A stretch of 64,000 nucleotides of DNA from JAWPMV01 sp038527215. Lineage in GTDB: Bacteria > Bacteroidota > Bacteroidia > J057. Below are positions 42,621 through 51,775 of this stretch, in pieces (the stretch's first letter is position 1; each line of letters opens with the position of its first letter). The stretch spans positions 1 through 64,000 of the forward strand of contig JBCBGC010000008.1 in assembly GCA_038527215.1 (NCBI GenBank). Reading direction: 5' to 3'. A model generated the notes under the pieces. The model had not been told where the DNA came from. It ran no database searches and saw only the letters and a list, made by a program, of their open reading frames with translations. The position numbers and the translations under genes were made by a program.

Positions 42621-43109
42621 CTAGTAAGCGATTTTGATTCCGTGGTAGCTGTCCGGGCTTTCGTAGTCCTTGCGCAGGGGATGCCCTTCCCAGTCGGCTG
42701 GCATCAGGATGCGCCGCAGGTCCGGATGCCCCCTAAAGAAAATGCCCACCAAATCGTAGGCTTCCCGTTCGTGCCAGTCCGCAGCTTTCCAAACGCTGGT
42801 TACGGAAGGAATATCCATAGAGCCATCGCGCGGTACGCGGATTTTGACCACCAGGCCATGTTCATGGATCAGGGAATACAGATGGTAGACCACCCCCATT
42901 TCTTCGCTTTTGACCCCATAGTCCACGCCGGAAAGGCAAGCCAGGAAGTCAAAGTAGAGGGAATCAGTATCTCGCAACCAGCGAGCTACTGCCTCCCAGG
43001 ATTCAGGGGCGAGTTGCACCCAGGGTTGTTTGGCTTCGGCCTCCGTATCGAGGACGATTTCCTCTCCAAATTGCTGGACCAGAAGATTCTTTATGTCAGT
43101 AAAGGTCAT
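42621..43109 (-). CDS. nuoC: NADH-quinone oxidoreductase subunit C
   Basis: 162 aa from ATG 43109 (MTFTDIKNLL); an upstream in-frame start at 43145 overlaps nuoB and is less likely. The NuoC 30-kDa fold is clear: LLVQQFGEEIVLD, LYFDFLACLSGVDYG, VVYHLYSL, VKIRVP, SVWKAADWHEREAYDLVGIFFRGHPDLRRILMP and DWEGHPLRKDYE. It is part of the hydrophilic arm. Spacing to nuoB is 4 bp and to nuoD 1 bp. Confidence 0.95.
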   Translation of the reverse strand: MTFTDIKNLLVQQFGEEIVLDTEAEAKQPWVQLAPESWEAVARWLRDTDSLYFDFLACLSGVDYGVKSEEMGVVYHLYSLIHEHGLVVKIRVPRDGSMDIPSVTSVWKAADWHEREAYDLVGIFFRGHPDLRRILMPADWEGHPLRKDYESPDSYHGIKIAY

Positions 43110-43113
43110 AAAA

Positions 43114-43641
43114 TCAAGATTGAGGGCTAGGCAAACCAGGCTCATCCTTTTTCATCTCAGGAATCAGCAGGCTTTCTCCCCGGATTTTGGCTTGCAATTG
43201 TAAAATGCCGCCGATGAGGGCTTCCGGGCGAGGCGGACAACCCGGCACATAAACATCCACCGGAATGATGCGGTCTACCCCTTTGACCACGTGGTAGCCA
43301 TGTTCCCAGTAGGGGCCTCCGCAGTTAGAGCAGGAACCCATGGAAATGACGTAGCGAGGCTCAGACATCTGTTCATAGAGGCGTCGAACCCGATCCGCCA
43401 TTTTGAAGGTGACGGTCCCGGCCACAATCATCACGTCGGATTGCCGGGGAGACGGGCGGGGAAACACCCCGATGCGGTCCAGGTCGTAGTGACTGGCATT
43501 AGAAGCCATCATTTCAATGGCGCAGCAGGCGAGGCCAAAGCCCATAGGCCATAGCGAAGACAGGCGCACCCAATTGAGCAATTCATCCAATTGCGTGATC
43601 ACGATTTTGCCCTGTCCGGTTTTGGTATCCAATAATCCCAT
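43114..43641 (-). CDS. nuoB: NADH-quinone oxidoreductase subunit B
   Basis: 175 aa. It carries the terminal 4Fe-4S cluster N2 next to the quinone site. The four cysteine ligands are visible: adjacent CC in GLACCAIEMM, Cys in MGSCSNCGGPYW, and YVPGCPPRPEAL. DVMIVAGTVTFKM is conserved. The start leaves a 29-bp leader to the promoter-like element at 43670. It is the first gene of nuoBCD and lies back to back with a histidine kinase gene. Confidence 0.96.
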   Translation of the reverse strand: MGLLDTKTGQGKIVITQLDELLNWVRLSSLWPMGFGLACCAIEMMASNASHYDLDRIGVFPRPSPRQSDVMIVAGTVTFKMADRVRRLYEQMSEPRYVISMGSCSNCGGPYWEHGYHVVKGVDRIIPVDVYVPGCPPRPEALIGGILQLQAKIRGESLLIPEMKKDEPGLPSPQS

Positions 43642-43669
43642 CTCGTTTCCTGCTTAGGTGTCCGTAGGG

Positions 43670-43700
43670 TAAAGGTAAGGAGAAAGGTCCGCTTTAGAAA
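43670..43700 (-). promoter_or_regulatory. Candidate promoter of nuoBCD
   Basis: Minus strand: TTTC (43700-43697), 19-nt spacer, TACCTTTA (43677-43670); one mismatch in each box from TTTG and TAnnTTTG. It is 29 bp before ATG 43641. Correct position and spacing support it. Its presence means nuoBCD need not be read through from nuoA. Confidence 0.45.
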
Positions 43701-43737
43701 TACGCTTTCTACATCAGGAGATAGCGATATGAATGGG

Positions 43738-43768
43738 ATTTCTAAGGGTAATGCCTAAATTACCTTTG
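43738..43768 (+). promoter_or_regulatory. Candidate promoter for the second hybrid kinase-cyclase
   Basis: TACCTTTG (43761-43768) is a perfect -7 element; 19 nt before it is ATTT (43738-43741). The start codon is 168 bp downstream, giving a long leader of no seen structure. Confidence 0.38.
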
Positions 43769-43936
43769 CATAATTCGTCAACTTACAGCCCAGTCAGTTA
43801 TATTGTTGTTTAAACGCACTTTTTGCGGCGGAACGAAAGAGAAAAAGAATATTCCTTTCGAAAAGGCGTATTAAATAAGCGCCAGTGGGGCTGATTTATC
43901 GCGAAAAGGGGCGCAAATTGCCTTACAGAACGGCCC

Positions 43937-46900
43937 ATGTACCTAAGAATCACCTGTCTGCTATGTTTCCTCTTTTGGGGAGGGAACCTGGCGAAAAGCC
44001 AATCTATATACGTTCCGGTGGACCGTACCACCATTCAGGTGGAGCAGGCCTGGGGGTTGGAAGATGATGCAGGGACCCTAACGCTTGCAGAAGTCCTGGA
44101 GAAAGGGACTTTTCAATATCAACATTTAGATAGCCTCTTGGCCGGACCGGCGGAAACCAAATGGATTCGCTTTGGCCTCCGCAATACCCTCAATGAAAGT
44201 GAAACCTTCATTCTGGATTTTGATCCTTTTTGGATAGAATTGGATTTATACCAGCTCGAGGAAGGACAGCTAGTAGATACCCTGGTCTCAGGTTTTGCCC
44301 GAAAACCCGCCGAAAAGGATATGCTCTATCGGAACCAGAATTACCTGCCGGTAAAACTGGCCCCGCAGCAAGCGGCAGAATTTTATCTTCGCCTTAAAAC
44401 CCATCCTCAGCTTAAATTTCCCATGGAACGCGGCTCCTTCAATGTGCAGGGAGAAGCACCTATCCTGGAAAAGGAGAGCCGCATCGAAAAATACCTCCTT
44501 TTCTTCCTGGGGATATTTTTCGTGATGTTCTTCTACAACCTGTTCATTGCCATCAGCACCAAAGAACAGCAGTATTATTCTTATTTATGGGTGATCCTGA
44601 CCCTGGTGATTTCGCAGGGCTTCAACCTCTTTATGTTGTATCCCCTGTTTGACAACTATGCCTTTTTTGTCAAGCTCGTTAATATTAACTCCTTTTTCTT
44701 TACCTGGGCCTTTGCCCAATTTACGAGAGGATTCCTCAAGGTAAAAGAGCATTCTCCCCGGTGGAACATGGTCCTGACGGCCATTATCATTATTCAGGGG
44801 ATCGGCGCCACGGTAGGTGTTTTTGGCTTGTATACCCCTTCATTCATGGTCTCAGGCATGAGTACCTTGATCTTTGTTTTCTCCATCTTCTTCATTGCCT
44901 GGAGAAGCTATCGGAAAGGGGTCCCTTCTGCGGGTTACTTCCTCCTGGGGCAGGCCATTTTCCTGATCTCCAATATCATCAATGCCCTCTTTGTCTTTAA
45001 GGTTTTTCCCTACTCCGAAATGGGCTTTTTCATCCAACCCATGGGCTTTACCATCCAGATGATCATTTTTGCGGTGGCCCTGGCCAATCGGATCAATGAC
45101 CTGAGTGTCCAGAATGAGGAAAAGCAGTATCAACTGCTGGTCAGTGAGCGGAAAAACCTCAAACTGGAAAAAGAAAGGACGGAGCGTCTGGAAGCCATGA
45201 ATCGGCTCAAAGATCAGTTTTTAGCCAATATTTCCCATGAACTTCGTACCCCGCTCAACGGCATCATCGGCATCTCGGAAGGCTTGTATGATATGGCGGA
45301 TCGGGTGACGCCGCCCAGAATCAGAGAGAATCTGGAAATGGTGGTTTCTTCGGGTAAAAGGCTGGCCAGCCTGGTCAATGACCTGCTGGATTTTTCCAAG
45401 CTCAAAAACAAAGACATACAGCTCCAGCAAAAAAGCATCGGCTTACGCCCGCTGGTGGACGTAGTGGTGAAAATCAACACCGCCCTCACCAAAGGCAAGG
45501 CCCTGGTGTTGAACAACGAAATCTCCGAAGACTTCCCGCCTGTCTGGGTAGACGAAAACCGCATCCAGCAGATTCTGCACAACCTGATCGGAAACGCCAT
45601 CAAATTCACCGATACGGGTTCCGTGATTATATCGGCGCGTGCGCATCAGGAGCGGGCCATCATCAATATTGCCGACACGGGGATAGGTATTCCGGAGAAC
45701 CAACTGGGGCATATTTTTGAAGATTTCGAGCAGGCAGATGGTTCCATCGAACGAGAGTTTGGCGGTACGGGCTTAGGCTTGAGCATTACCAAGCGGCTGG
45801 TGGAACTGCATGGCGGAGAGATATGGGTAGAATCGGCGGTAGGCAAAGGCAGTACCTTCTTTTTCAGCCTACCTTTCTCTGAGAAAGCCCCTGAAAAACT
45901 GGATACCATGATTTCTGCCGTGGCCAATCAGGCGTTGATTGACCCTGAAGAACCGCTGGTAGAACCAAGCCCGGTTCCTGTCCAGCCCGCTGCCAGTGGA
46001 GCAGCTTCCCTGGTACATTTTCGGCCTCGCCAGTATAACATTCTGGTGGTGGATGACGAGCCCATCAACCAACAAGTGCTGAAAAACCACCTGGAAGATC
46101 AGAACTGCATCATTACCCCGGCCATCAACGGGGCAGAGGCCCTGGAAAAACTGCAAGGGGATACTAAATTTGACCTGGTGCTCCTTGATGTGATGATGCC
46201 GCGCATGTCAGGCTTTGAGGTGTGTAAAAAAATCCGGGAGTTTTATCTGCCTTCAGAGCTTCCGGTGATCATGGTAACCGCCAAAAATCAGGTCTCTGAC
46301 CTGGTAGAAGGCTTTCAGTTCGGAGCGAACGATTACCTGGCCAAGCCTTTTTCTAAGTCTGAATTCCTGGCTCGCCTCAATACCCACCTTTTGCTCCACA
46401 ACATCAACCAGGCGACCGGGAAGTTTGTGCCGCAGGAATTCCTTCGATCCCTGGGCAAAGCAAATATTACCGATGTCAATCTGGGAGACTTTGTAGAGCG
46501 GGAAGTGGCGGTGATGTTTACGGATGTACGGGACTACACCAGTCTATCCGAAAAGATGAGCCCGGAAGAGACGTTCAAATTTGTAACGGACTTGTCCAGC
46601 CGGATCGGCCCGGAGATCGAGGCCAATCACGGCTTCATTAACCAGTATTACGGAGATGGGGCCATGTCGATTTTTCTGGAAAAAGCGGAGGACGCGGTGA
46701 AGGGAGCCATTGGCGTGCAGAAGGCCATTGAAGAAATGAATGAGGACCGCAGGAAGGAAGGCTTGAAACCGATTCGCCTGGGTACGGGCTTAGATTCTGG
46801 CCCCCTCATCATGGGCATCATCGGCGACCAGCGTCGCAACGAAGCAACCACCATTTCAGATACGGTGAACACGGCAGCTCGCCTAGAAGGCCTCACCAAA

Positions 46901-47272
46901 ATCTTTGGGGTTTCGGTCATTCTGGGAGAAGGTACCTTTGACCAACTGAGCCGTCCGGAGGATTTTCGCTATCGCTACCTGGGCAAGGTGGCGGTGAAAG
47001 GCAAAACCCAGGCCCGCAAGATCTACGAATTTTTTGACGGAGAGCCGGAAGCGAAAATTAAGCTGCTGCTCCAAACCCGGGATCAATTTGATCAGGCCTT
47101 GCGGCATTATGTAAATCGAAATTTTGCTGAAGCCCTGGAGGCCTTTAACCAGATTTTGGATATCCATCCAGAAGATAGACCTGCAGCATACTACCGGGAT
47201 CGGGCCTTACATTTTACCCAACAGCCACCCGAAGAGGCATGGGATGGGGTAGAATTTATGACGCAGAAGTAG
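43937..47272 (+). CDS. 7TMR-DISM hybrid histidine kinase - receiver - class III nucleotide cyclase
   Basis: 1111 aa. Signal peptide, then a DISMED2-type periplasmic jelly-roll (about 25-180: RTTIQVEQAWGLEDDAG, WIRFGLRNTLNESE), seven membrane helices (about 190-395), a coiled coil, HisKA (SHELRTPLNG, His434), HATPase_c (NLIGNAIKFT, DTGIGIP, GGTGLGL), receiver with LVLLDVMMP (Asp751), and a class III cyclase with Asp863 (FTDVRDYT), Asp907 (YYGDGAM) and NTAARLEG; a TPR-like tail ends the protein. The organisation from HisKA onwards matches the kinase-cyclase at 9904. The specificity position is Thr here (TTISDTVN) but Ala there, and both have Gln in place of the base-binding Lys (NQYYGDG). DISM sensors often bind carbohydrates. 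It converges with the SagB-like gene and overlaps it by 17 bp. Confidence 0.93.
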   Translation: MYLRITCLLCFLFWGGNLAKSQSIYVPVDRTTIQVEQAWGLEDDAGTLTLAEVLEKGTFQYQHLDSLLAGPAETKWIRFGLRNTLNESETFILDFDPFWIELDLYQLEEGQLVDTLVSGFARKPAEKDMLYRNQNYLPVKLAPQQAAEFYLRLKTHPQLKFPMERGSFNVQGEAPILEKESRIEKYLLFFLGIFFVMFFYNLFIAISTKEQQYYSYLWVILTLVISQGFNLFMLYPLFDNYAFFVKLVNINSFFFTWAFAQFTRGFLKVKEHSPRWNMVLTAIIIIQGIGATVGVFGLYTPSFMVSGMSTLIFVFSIFFIAWRSYRKGVPSAGYFLLGQAIFLISNIINALFVFKVFPYSEMGFFIQPMGFTIQMIIFAVALANRINDLSVQNEEKQYQLLVSERKNLKLEKERTERLEAMNRLKDQFLANISHELRTPLNGIIGISEGLYDMADRVTPPRIRENLEMVVSSGKRLASLVNDLLDFSKLKNKDIQLQQKSIGLRPLVDVVVKINTALTKGKALVLNNEISEDFPPVWVDENRIQQILHNLIGNAIKFTDTGSVIISARAHQERAIINIADTGIGIPENQLGHIFEDFEQADGSIEREFGGTGLGLSITKRLVELHGGEIWVESAVGKGSTFFFSLPFSEKAPEKLDTMISAVANQALIDPEEPLVEPSPVPVQPAASGAASLVHFRPRQYNILVVDDEPINQQVLKNHLEDQNCIITPAINGAEALEKLQGDTKFDLVLLDVMMPRMSGFEVCKKIREFYLPSELPVIMVTAKNQVSDLVEGFQFGANDYLAKPFSKSEFLARLNTHLLLHNINQATGKFVPQEFLRSLGKANITDVNLGDFVEREVAVMFTDVRDYTSLSEKMSPEETFKFVTDLSSRIGPEIEANHGFINQYYGDGAMSIFLEKAEDAVKGAIGVQKAIEEMNEDRRKEGLKPIRLGTGLDSGPLIMGIIGDQRRNEATTISDTVNTAARLEGLTKIFGVSVILGEGTFDQLSRPEDFRYRYLGKVAVKGKTQARKIYEFFDGEPEAKIKLLLQTRDQFDQALRHYVNRNFAEALEAFNQILDIHPEDRPAAYYRDRALHFTQQPPEEAWDGVEFMTQK

Positions 47273-48320
47273 GCACCCCACACCCCAGCAGGTGCATATG
47301 GCCTTCCGTGAATCCATCCAGGCCCAGGGCCGCTTCTATGTTGCGGTCATTGGCCACGGTGGTAAAACTTCCCAATCCCAAATGGGCGCATAGCAGAAAA
47401 AAAGTCTGACTGTAGTAGGCCGCTTCTCTAACCTGGAAGAGGTAGGCTTTGTTGTGGTGCTGGTAGCTGGATTGGATTTGGGCAAAATCGCTGGTCAGCA
47501 TAAATAAGCAATGCGCATCGGACGCCCAGGCATGCTCTACGGCAAATTCCCGCACCAGGCTTTCTGCTTCTGGTAGATTTAACCTTCGGAGCCCCAGCAA
47601 TTGCTTTTTGTCCTGCTCGTACTGATAAATGCCCGGTTCAAGGTCTGATACCCGGAGCACCAACAGATAGGGCTTAATCGGATATCGCCCGCTGGCAGAA
47701 GGTACCCGGCGCTGCGAGGAGGTGCCAAAAACTCCCTGGCATAAATAGGCGAGTTGTTGACGAGTAAGCGGTCGCTGGGAATCGAATTCCCGACAGGTTT
47801 TTCGTTTTGCCAGGGCAGAGAAAAAATCATCCTCTGGCAAAGGCTCGGACAAGTCAAGCTGTGTATGAGGTTGGGGCGGTGAAGCAGGCGGTACCGGTAA
47901 GCTAACCTCAGCGGAATTAACCAAAAAGGGCAGGCGGCTGTCCATATACTGCCAGCGGCTCATGCCGTGATATAAGGCTGCATAAATATTCCAGTGAGCA
48001 TCGGCCCAGGCCTGCTCTCGTGCCAGGAGACTCCGACGAGGCATCCTGTCTGAGTGTTGTTCCAACAGCAGGCCTTTATCCAGAAAAAAATCCAGGCGGT
48101 GAGAAGGTAAGGAAATGCTCCCCTCAGCTTGCCATTGTTCCGTATGAACCGCTAGCAGGGTAGCAAGCTCAGCTTGTTCCAGAATGACAGCCTCTCCGGA
48201 TAGCAAAGCAAAGGCCCACATTTGCGCATCTCCCAACTGCTTCTTTTCCAGAAAGTGGGCTTCCATCAGCGGACCGTGGGCATGGTAGAAAAACAGAAAT
48301 TTGCTTCTTCGCAGCTGCAT
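47256..48320 (-). CDS. SagB-type nitroreductase-family dehydrogenase, putative peptide-maturation dehydrogenase
   Basis: 354 aa. The C-terminal 190 residues form an FMN nitroreductase of the SagB/ThcOx type: KRKTCREFDSQRPLTRQQLAYLCQGVFG, SASGRYPIKPYLLVL, GIYQYEQDKKQLL, and REAAYYSQTFFLLCAHLGLGSFTTVAN. The N-terminal 150 residues (RRSKFLFFYHAHGPL, WNIYAALYHGMSRWQYMD) resemble the N-terminal module of the family annotated as putative peptide maturation dehydrogenase; that match is from memory. SagB enzymes oxidise azolines made by YcaO cyclases to azoles. It is about 1.6 kb from tfuA, with the cytochrome gene between. Confidence 0.8.
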   Translation of the reverse strand: MQLRRSKFLFFYHAHGPLMEAHFLEKKQLGDAQMWAFALLSGEAVILEQAELATLLAVHTEQWQAEGSISLPSHRLDFFLDKGLLLEQHSDRMPRRSLLAREQAWADAHWNIYAALYHGMSRWQYMDSRLPFLVNSAEVSLPVPPASPPQPHTQLDLSEPLPEDDFFSALAKRKTCREFDSQRPLTRQQLAYLCQGVFGTSSQRRVPSASGRYPIKPYLLVLRVSDLEPGIYQYEQDKKQLLGLRRLNLPEAESLVREFAVEHAWASDAHCLFMLTSDFAQIQSSYQHHNKAYLFQVREAAYYSQTFFLLCAHLGLGSFTTVANDRNIEAALGLDGFTEGHMHLLGCGVPTSAS

Positions 48321-48399
48321 AGGGTAGACAAAAACGGGTGAACCCTTGTCGGGATATTGTCAAGAAAATGGAAAATTATTCAATAGTCAATTAGTTGAA

Positions 48400-48430
48400 T
48401 TTGAAAAAATTAGAAATCTCCGTACTTTCT
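48400..48430 (+). promoter_or_regulatory. Candidate promoter of the cytochrome c gene
   Basis: TTTG (48400-48403), exact 19-nt spacer, TACTTTCT (48423-48430); the -7 box has TA and TTT but lacks the final G. It is 34 bp before ATG 48465. The 144-bp region also serves the divergent dehydrogenase gene. Confidence 0.43.
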
Positions 48431-48464
48431 TGGAGAACGCTAACACTACTACAAACCCAATTCC

Positions 48465-49931
48465 ATGAAATCCTCCCTATTGCTTTCTTTGACCCTGGCT
48501 TTTCTTTTGCTAGGGGCGGGCTGTCAACCCGAGAAACCCGAAGACGAAACCGCCGGGCCCCTGACTCCCGTGCTGCGAAGCGATGAGTATACGCCCATCC
48601 CTGCAGGTTTCGATTATCCTTTGCCACAGGAACAAATATTAGGCTGGGTGAACGCTTACGACCTGGATTCTATCCGCAACCATGCCTGGAACTTATGGGC
48701 AGGCGTCAACCAACTCACGGCTTCCGGAGAAAAAGTCTGGGAAACCTGGCACCCGATTTATCAGGTCATGCCGCCTTCTCCGGAGCCGGATACCAACGGA
48801 CTGCCTAACCTTGATCCCAATAACAAGACGATTCCTCAATACGAAACCAAGCATCCCTGCAAGCCAGGATACGGACGTTTTTTAAATGTCCCCCTCATTC
48901 TGACTGCCAACATTTTTTATAATGACAAGCTGATCAATTGGATTCGGGAAAAAGGCCTGCATCGAGATGCGGTGCTGGATAGCATGTTGAAAGCCGGGAT
49001 GAAGGAGGTTCCTCATGCGCCCCATGGAGCCATGATCATCAAGCATGTTTACTGGCCCGTCAGCAAGTATAAAGAGGAGTTTTCCGTTTTGCCGATGTGG
49101 GATGGCCCCGCAGGCAAGGATTCCAATGCCTATAATGGATTTGAGACCTGGGACAGAGCGGTAGCCCTGACCATGTATAAGGATGTTCCAGATACCGTAA
49201 GTGGGGAATACCTTTGGCATGTCGCGAACCGGGAAGACTTTAATTATCGGTATGAAAAAATGAGCACTGTCCACATGGACCGCTTTTATACCTTTCCGCT
49301 AAACCAAGCCAATCTGGCCCTGCTGTCGGAAAGTGATAAGTGCATCATCAGCAACTGCTTCAATCAGGCCTTTAACCGGGATATGGAAGAAGGGGATGCC
49401 CTGGTGTCACTGGGTATGCATATTTTGTCCAAGGAAATTCCGGACTGGGCCATGCAGACTGCCTGGTGGCATGACAAACCGGACGCGCCTTACAATCAGA
49501 AGTACTCCGCCAATAAACCGACCAATTTACCGCCCGGTCCCTGGCAGAACTATGTGATGAGTACCGCTTACTTCATGTCCATCCCTAACGCCCCGGGCGG
49601 CGAGCCGCACATTGCCTTTAGCCCCTACATTGAGTGCGTGATTCCCGAAGCGAATCGCATCAACTCCAATTGCCAGAATTGCCATATCCGGGCTGCGCAT
49701 CCTACAGCGGGCAAGCCCTTTTACATTGCCCATATTACCGGCCAGGAATACGAGGCACCGAATATTCATGGTGCTTTCTACGATTGCGGACGGGAAGGCT
49801 TTATCAGCACGGATGATCCGATCTTCAAGGGGTTGATTCGCACTGATTTTAACTGGTCTATTCCAGACCGTTCGGTGGAGGCAAAACAGGCTGACTCTAT
49901 CCGAGACTTTGTTTCGGCTTTGCCGCGCTAG
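48465..49931 (+). CDS. Lipoprotein monoheme c-type cytochrome-like protein
   Basis: 488 aa. Signal peptide with lipobox LLGAGC (Cys20), so it is a lipoprotein. A single heme-binding CxxCH is present near residue 405 (NCQNCHIRA). The N-terminal part contains YDLDSIRNHAWNLWAGVNQ and WETWHPIYQVMPP; the middle has several conserved-looking Trp/His segments (PHGAMIIKHVYWPVSKYKEE, WQNYVMSTAYFMS). Other distal Met/His ligands are not obvious. The protein is longer than simple cytochromes, so it may be an oxidoreductase with one heme. It is convergent with tfuA, 4 bp away, and divergent from the SagB-like gene. Confidence 0.8.
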   Translation: MKSSLLLSLTLAFLLLGAGCQPEKPEDETAGPLTPVLRSDEYTPIPAGFDYPLPQEQILGWVNAYDLDSIRNHAWNLWAGVNQLTASGEKVWETWHPIYQVMPPSPEPDTNGLPNLDPNNKTIPQYETKHPCKPGYGRFLNVPLILTANIFYNDKLINWIREKGLHRDAVLDSMLKAGMKEVPHAPHGAMIIKHVYWPVSKYKEEFSVLPMWDGPAGKDSNAYNGFETWDRAVALTMYKDVPDTVSGEYLWHVANREDFNYRYEKMSTVHMDRFYTFPLNQANLALLSESDKCIISNCFNQAFNRDMEEGDALVSLGMHILSKEIPDWAMQTAWWHDKPDAPYNQKYSANKPTNLPPGPWQNYVMSTAYFMSIPNAPGGEPHIAFSPYIECVIPEANRINSNCQNCHIRAAHPTAGKPFYIAHITGQEYEAPNIHGAFYDCGREGFISTDDPIFKGLIRTDFNWSIPDRSVEAKQADSIRDFVSALPR

Positions 49932-49935
49932 GAAG

Positions 49936-50586
49936 TTAGCGCCAGGGTTTTTCTTGTAAAAAAGACAGCAGGTCCAGCATTTTTGTGCGATAGGCTGGGA
50001 AGCGCTCCTTTATTTCTTCGGGGGAGAAAGGCGTATGTGGACTCAGTTGTTGGATAAAATCATCCAGCAGTCGATCTCCGAAATAGCGGCTTTTCATGTC
50101 TGCAATGATGGCTGCTGCCTGCTTCTTTTCTACCCAGTTTTGCTTTACAAAATCTTCCAGACATTCCCGCATATGAACCAACGGCTCACTGAACATCCAG
50201 AAATCGGGTCCTGGCCCATGTAAGAGTGCCACTTCGTCATCCTGGAAGTCCTCCATCCGTTGGAACCACTGGAAGGTTTTGCCATAGCCGATCATGCCCC
50301 AGGCTTGCATTTCGTAGGCGCGGATGGCTCCCATGGAGGATAGACCAAAAATACGGATGCCGGCTTCCAGGGCTTTTCTCAATTCCAAATGCCCTACGGC
50401 AGGATATTCCCGGAAGTAGCCATCTACCACGATCAAGGTCCCTTGATAGCCCTGCTGGGTCAAATCTTCCACATTGCCCCGGTATACCGGCGGCATCAGC
50501 TGAATATCCAGGGATTCGATCAGGGTCAGCGCTTCAGGACTCAGACTCGGACCCGCGAACAGGATCGGGGAGGACTTGGGCGGCAT
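49936..50586 (-). CDS. TfuA-like protein, YcaO partner
   Basis: 216 aa. Clear TfuA core: LFAGPSLSPEAL, PPVYRGNVEDL, GTLIVVDGYFREYPAVGHLELRKAL, RIFGLSSMGAIRAYEMQAWGMIGYG and DDEVALLHGPG. TfuA proteins occur next to YcaO in trifolitoxin-type and thioamide-forming systems and are thought to deliver sulfur or activate the substrate. The start overlaps the 3' end of ycaO by about 50 bp, so they are translated together. It is the last gene of the 71-aa protein - ycaO - tfuA unit. No signal or membrane segment. Confidence 0.9.
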   Translation of the reverse strand: MPPKSSPILFAGPSLSPEALTLIESLDIQLMPPVYRGNVEDLTQQGYQGTLIVVDGYFREYPAVGHLELRKALEAGIRIFGLSSMGAIRAYEMQAWGMIGYGKTFQWFQRMEDFQDDEVALLHGPGPDFWMFSEPLVHMRECLEDFVKQNWVEKKQAAAIIADMKSRYFGDRLLDDFIQQLSPHTPFSPEEIKERFPAYRTKMLDLLSFLQEKPWR

Positions 50587-51775
50587 AATCTCTTAGGCGT
50601 GGGCCTATTTTTTGGGTTTGTACACTAAAAAATTCCATTTTGGGGATCACCAGCTTGGCTACCTGTAGGGGCTCATGGGGTTGGGTGAATACCATTCTCA
50701 AGACATCCGGGAAGCCTTTGTCTCTAAGTAAGCGCAGCAGATCTGCCAGGCAACTTTCTAATTCGGTATAGCTTTTTTCAAGTTGCGGGATATCCTCCGT
50801 TCGGATGACCTTTTTGCCTTCTCGCAAGTAGGTTCTCAAGGCGAGGAATACTTCTCTTTTGTCCTGATAAGATACCTCATCCAGCAAGTCATGCATGTCG
50901 GTTACATCATCCCTGCCTCCGTGAATGAGGGTAAGGCGAGATTGGATGGCTTCGGTAGCCGCGCGCATCATGGCAATATCCCGGTACAGATGGCAGCCAA
51001 AGCCAGAACTGAAGAATTTGGGGTTATCCTCCTGCCCATCGAGGATGGAGGCGATAAAATAGGGCAAGCCTATTTCATTGGTCGCATATTGGATCACCAT
51101 TTCATGCCCTGCGGCCTCCACCTTGTCCATGAGTTCCCGGACAGCTGCCGGATAGGTAGCCGGATCAACCACCGCTACCGCTTCCCGGACAGACTGAAAG
51201 GAGGAAACGTCCCGCTCAATCACTTCCAGGATTCCATGGATGCTGGCCTCGGTCAGGCTGTTGCCGGAAGCTAGGCCATTGGAATTTGCGCCAAAATAAT
51301 GCGGTGGAGAAGGGAAAGGAATATAGGCTAGCTCGGCGGGTAGCCAATAGGTCGTTTGCTCACTCAGGTGATAGGCTTCTACCGCGTGGACTTCTGCTTG
51401 CAGGTCCAACTCTACGCCCATTTTGGGACAGAGATCCAGGAGGCTGCTCGGGTCTTCCGGGGCGCGCCAGACTTGACGAAGAGGCATTTTCTGCATGGGG
51501 ATCAGGCCCCGCTGAGGTTCTACCATGGCGAGTTCCAGGGCTTCCATATAAGCCCCGGCTGCGGCTTCTCCCTCGCGCAGGCCCTTGCCTGCATTGACGC
51601 AGATAGACCCCTCATGCGCCCCGGGTCGTATGCTGGCAAACACCGGAATGCCGATGTTGTCCAAGCGGGTGGTATTAGTAACCCGGCTTATGCCATATAT
51701 TTTGGCATAAGACCGGGCTATTTTTAAGGTTTCTTCTAAGCTGCGTGTTCTTAGACTGGTATGATACGTGATCAT
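50534..51775 (-). CDS. YcaO-domain ATP-dependent peptide-modifying enzyme
   Basis: 413 aa. YcaO enzymes activate a backbone amide with ATP to make thiazoline/oxazoline, thioamide or amidine. ATP/Mg2+ motifs are visible: GAYMEALELAM (E-x-x-E), NGLASGNSLTEASIHGILEVIERD (E-x6-E-x2-E), and RAATEAIQSRL. The C-terminus ends PDPVRGSESES and lacks the PxPxP end of azoline-forming YcaOs, consistent with TfuA-type thioamidation. No E1-like (ThiF) cyclodehydratase partner is present. Its start overlaps the stop of the 71-aa gene (ATGA) and its end overlaps tfuA. Substrate is not known; the 71-aa protein is one candidate. Confidence 0.92.
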   Translation of the reverse strand: MITYHTSLRTRSLEETLKIARSYAKIYGISRVTNTTRLDNIGIPVFASIRPGAHEGSICVNAGKGLREGEAAAGAYMEALELAMVEPQRGLIPMQKMPLRQVWRAPEDPSSLLDLCPKMGVELDLQAEVHAVEAYHLSEQTTYWLPAELAYIPFPSPPHYFGANSNGLASGNSLTEASIHGILEVIERDVSSFQSVREAVAVVDPATYPAAVRELMDKVEAAGHEMVIQYATNEIGLPYFIASILDGQEDNPKFFSSGFGCHLYRDIAMMRAATEAIQSRLTLIHGGRDDVTDMHDLLDEVSYQDKREVFLALRTYLREGKKVIRTEDIPQLEKSYTELESCLADLLRLLRDKGFPDVLRMVFTQPHEPLQVAKLVIPKMEFFSVQTQKIGPRLRDYAAQVLPDPVRGSESES

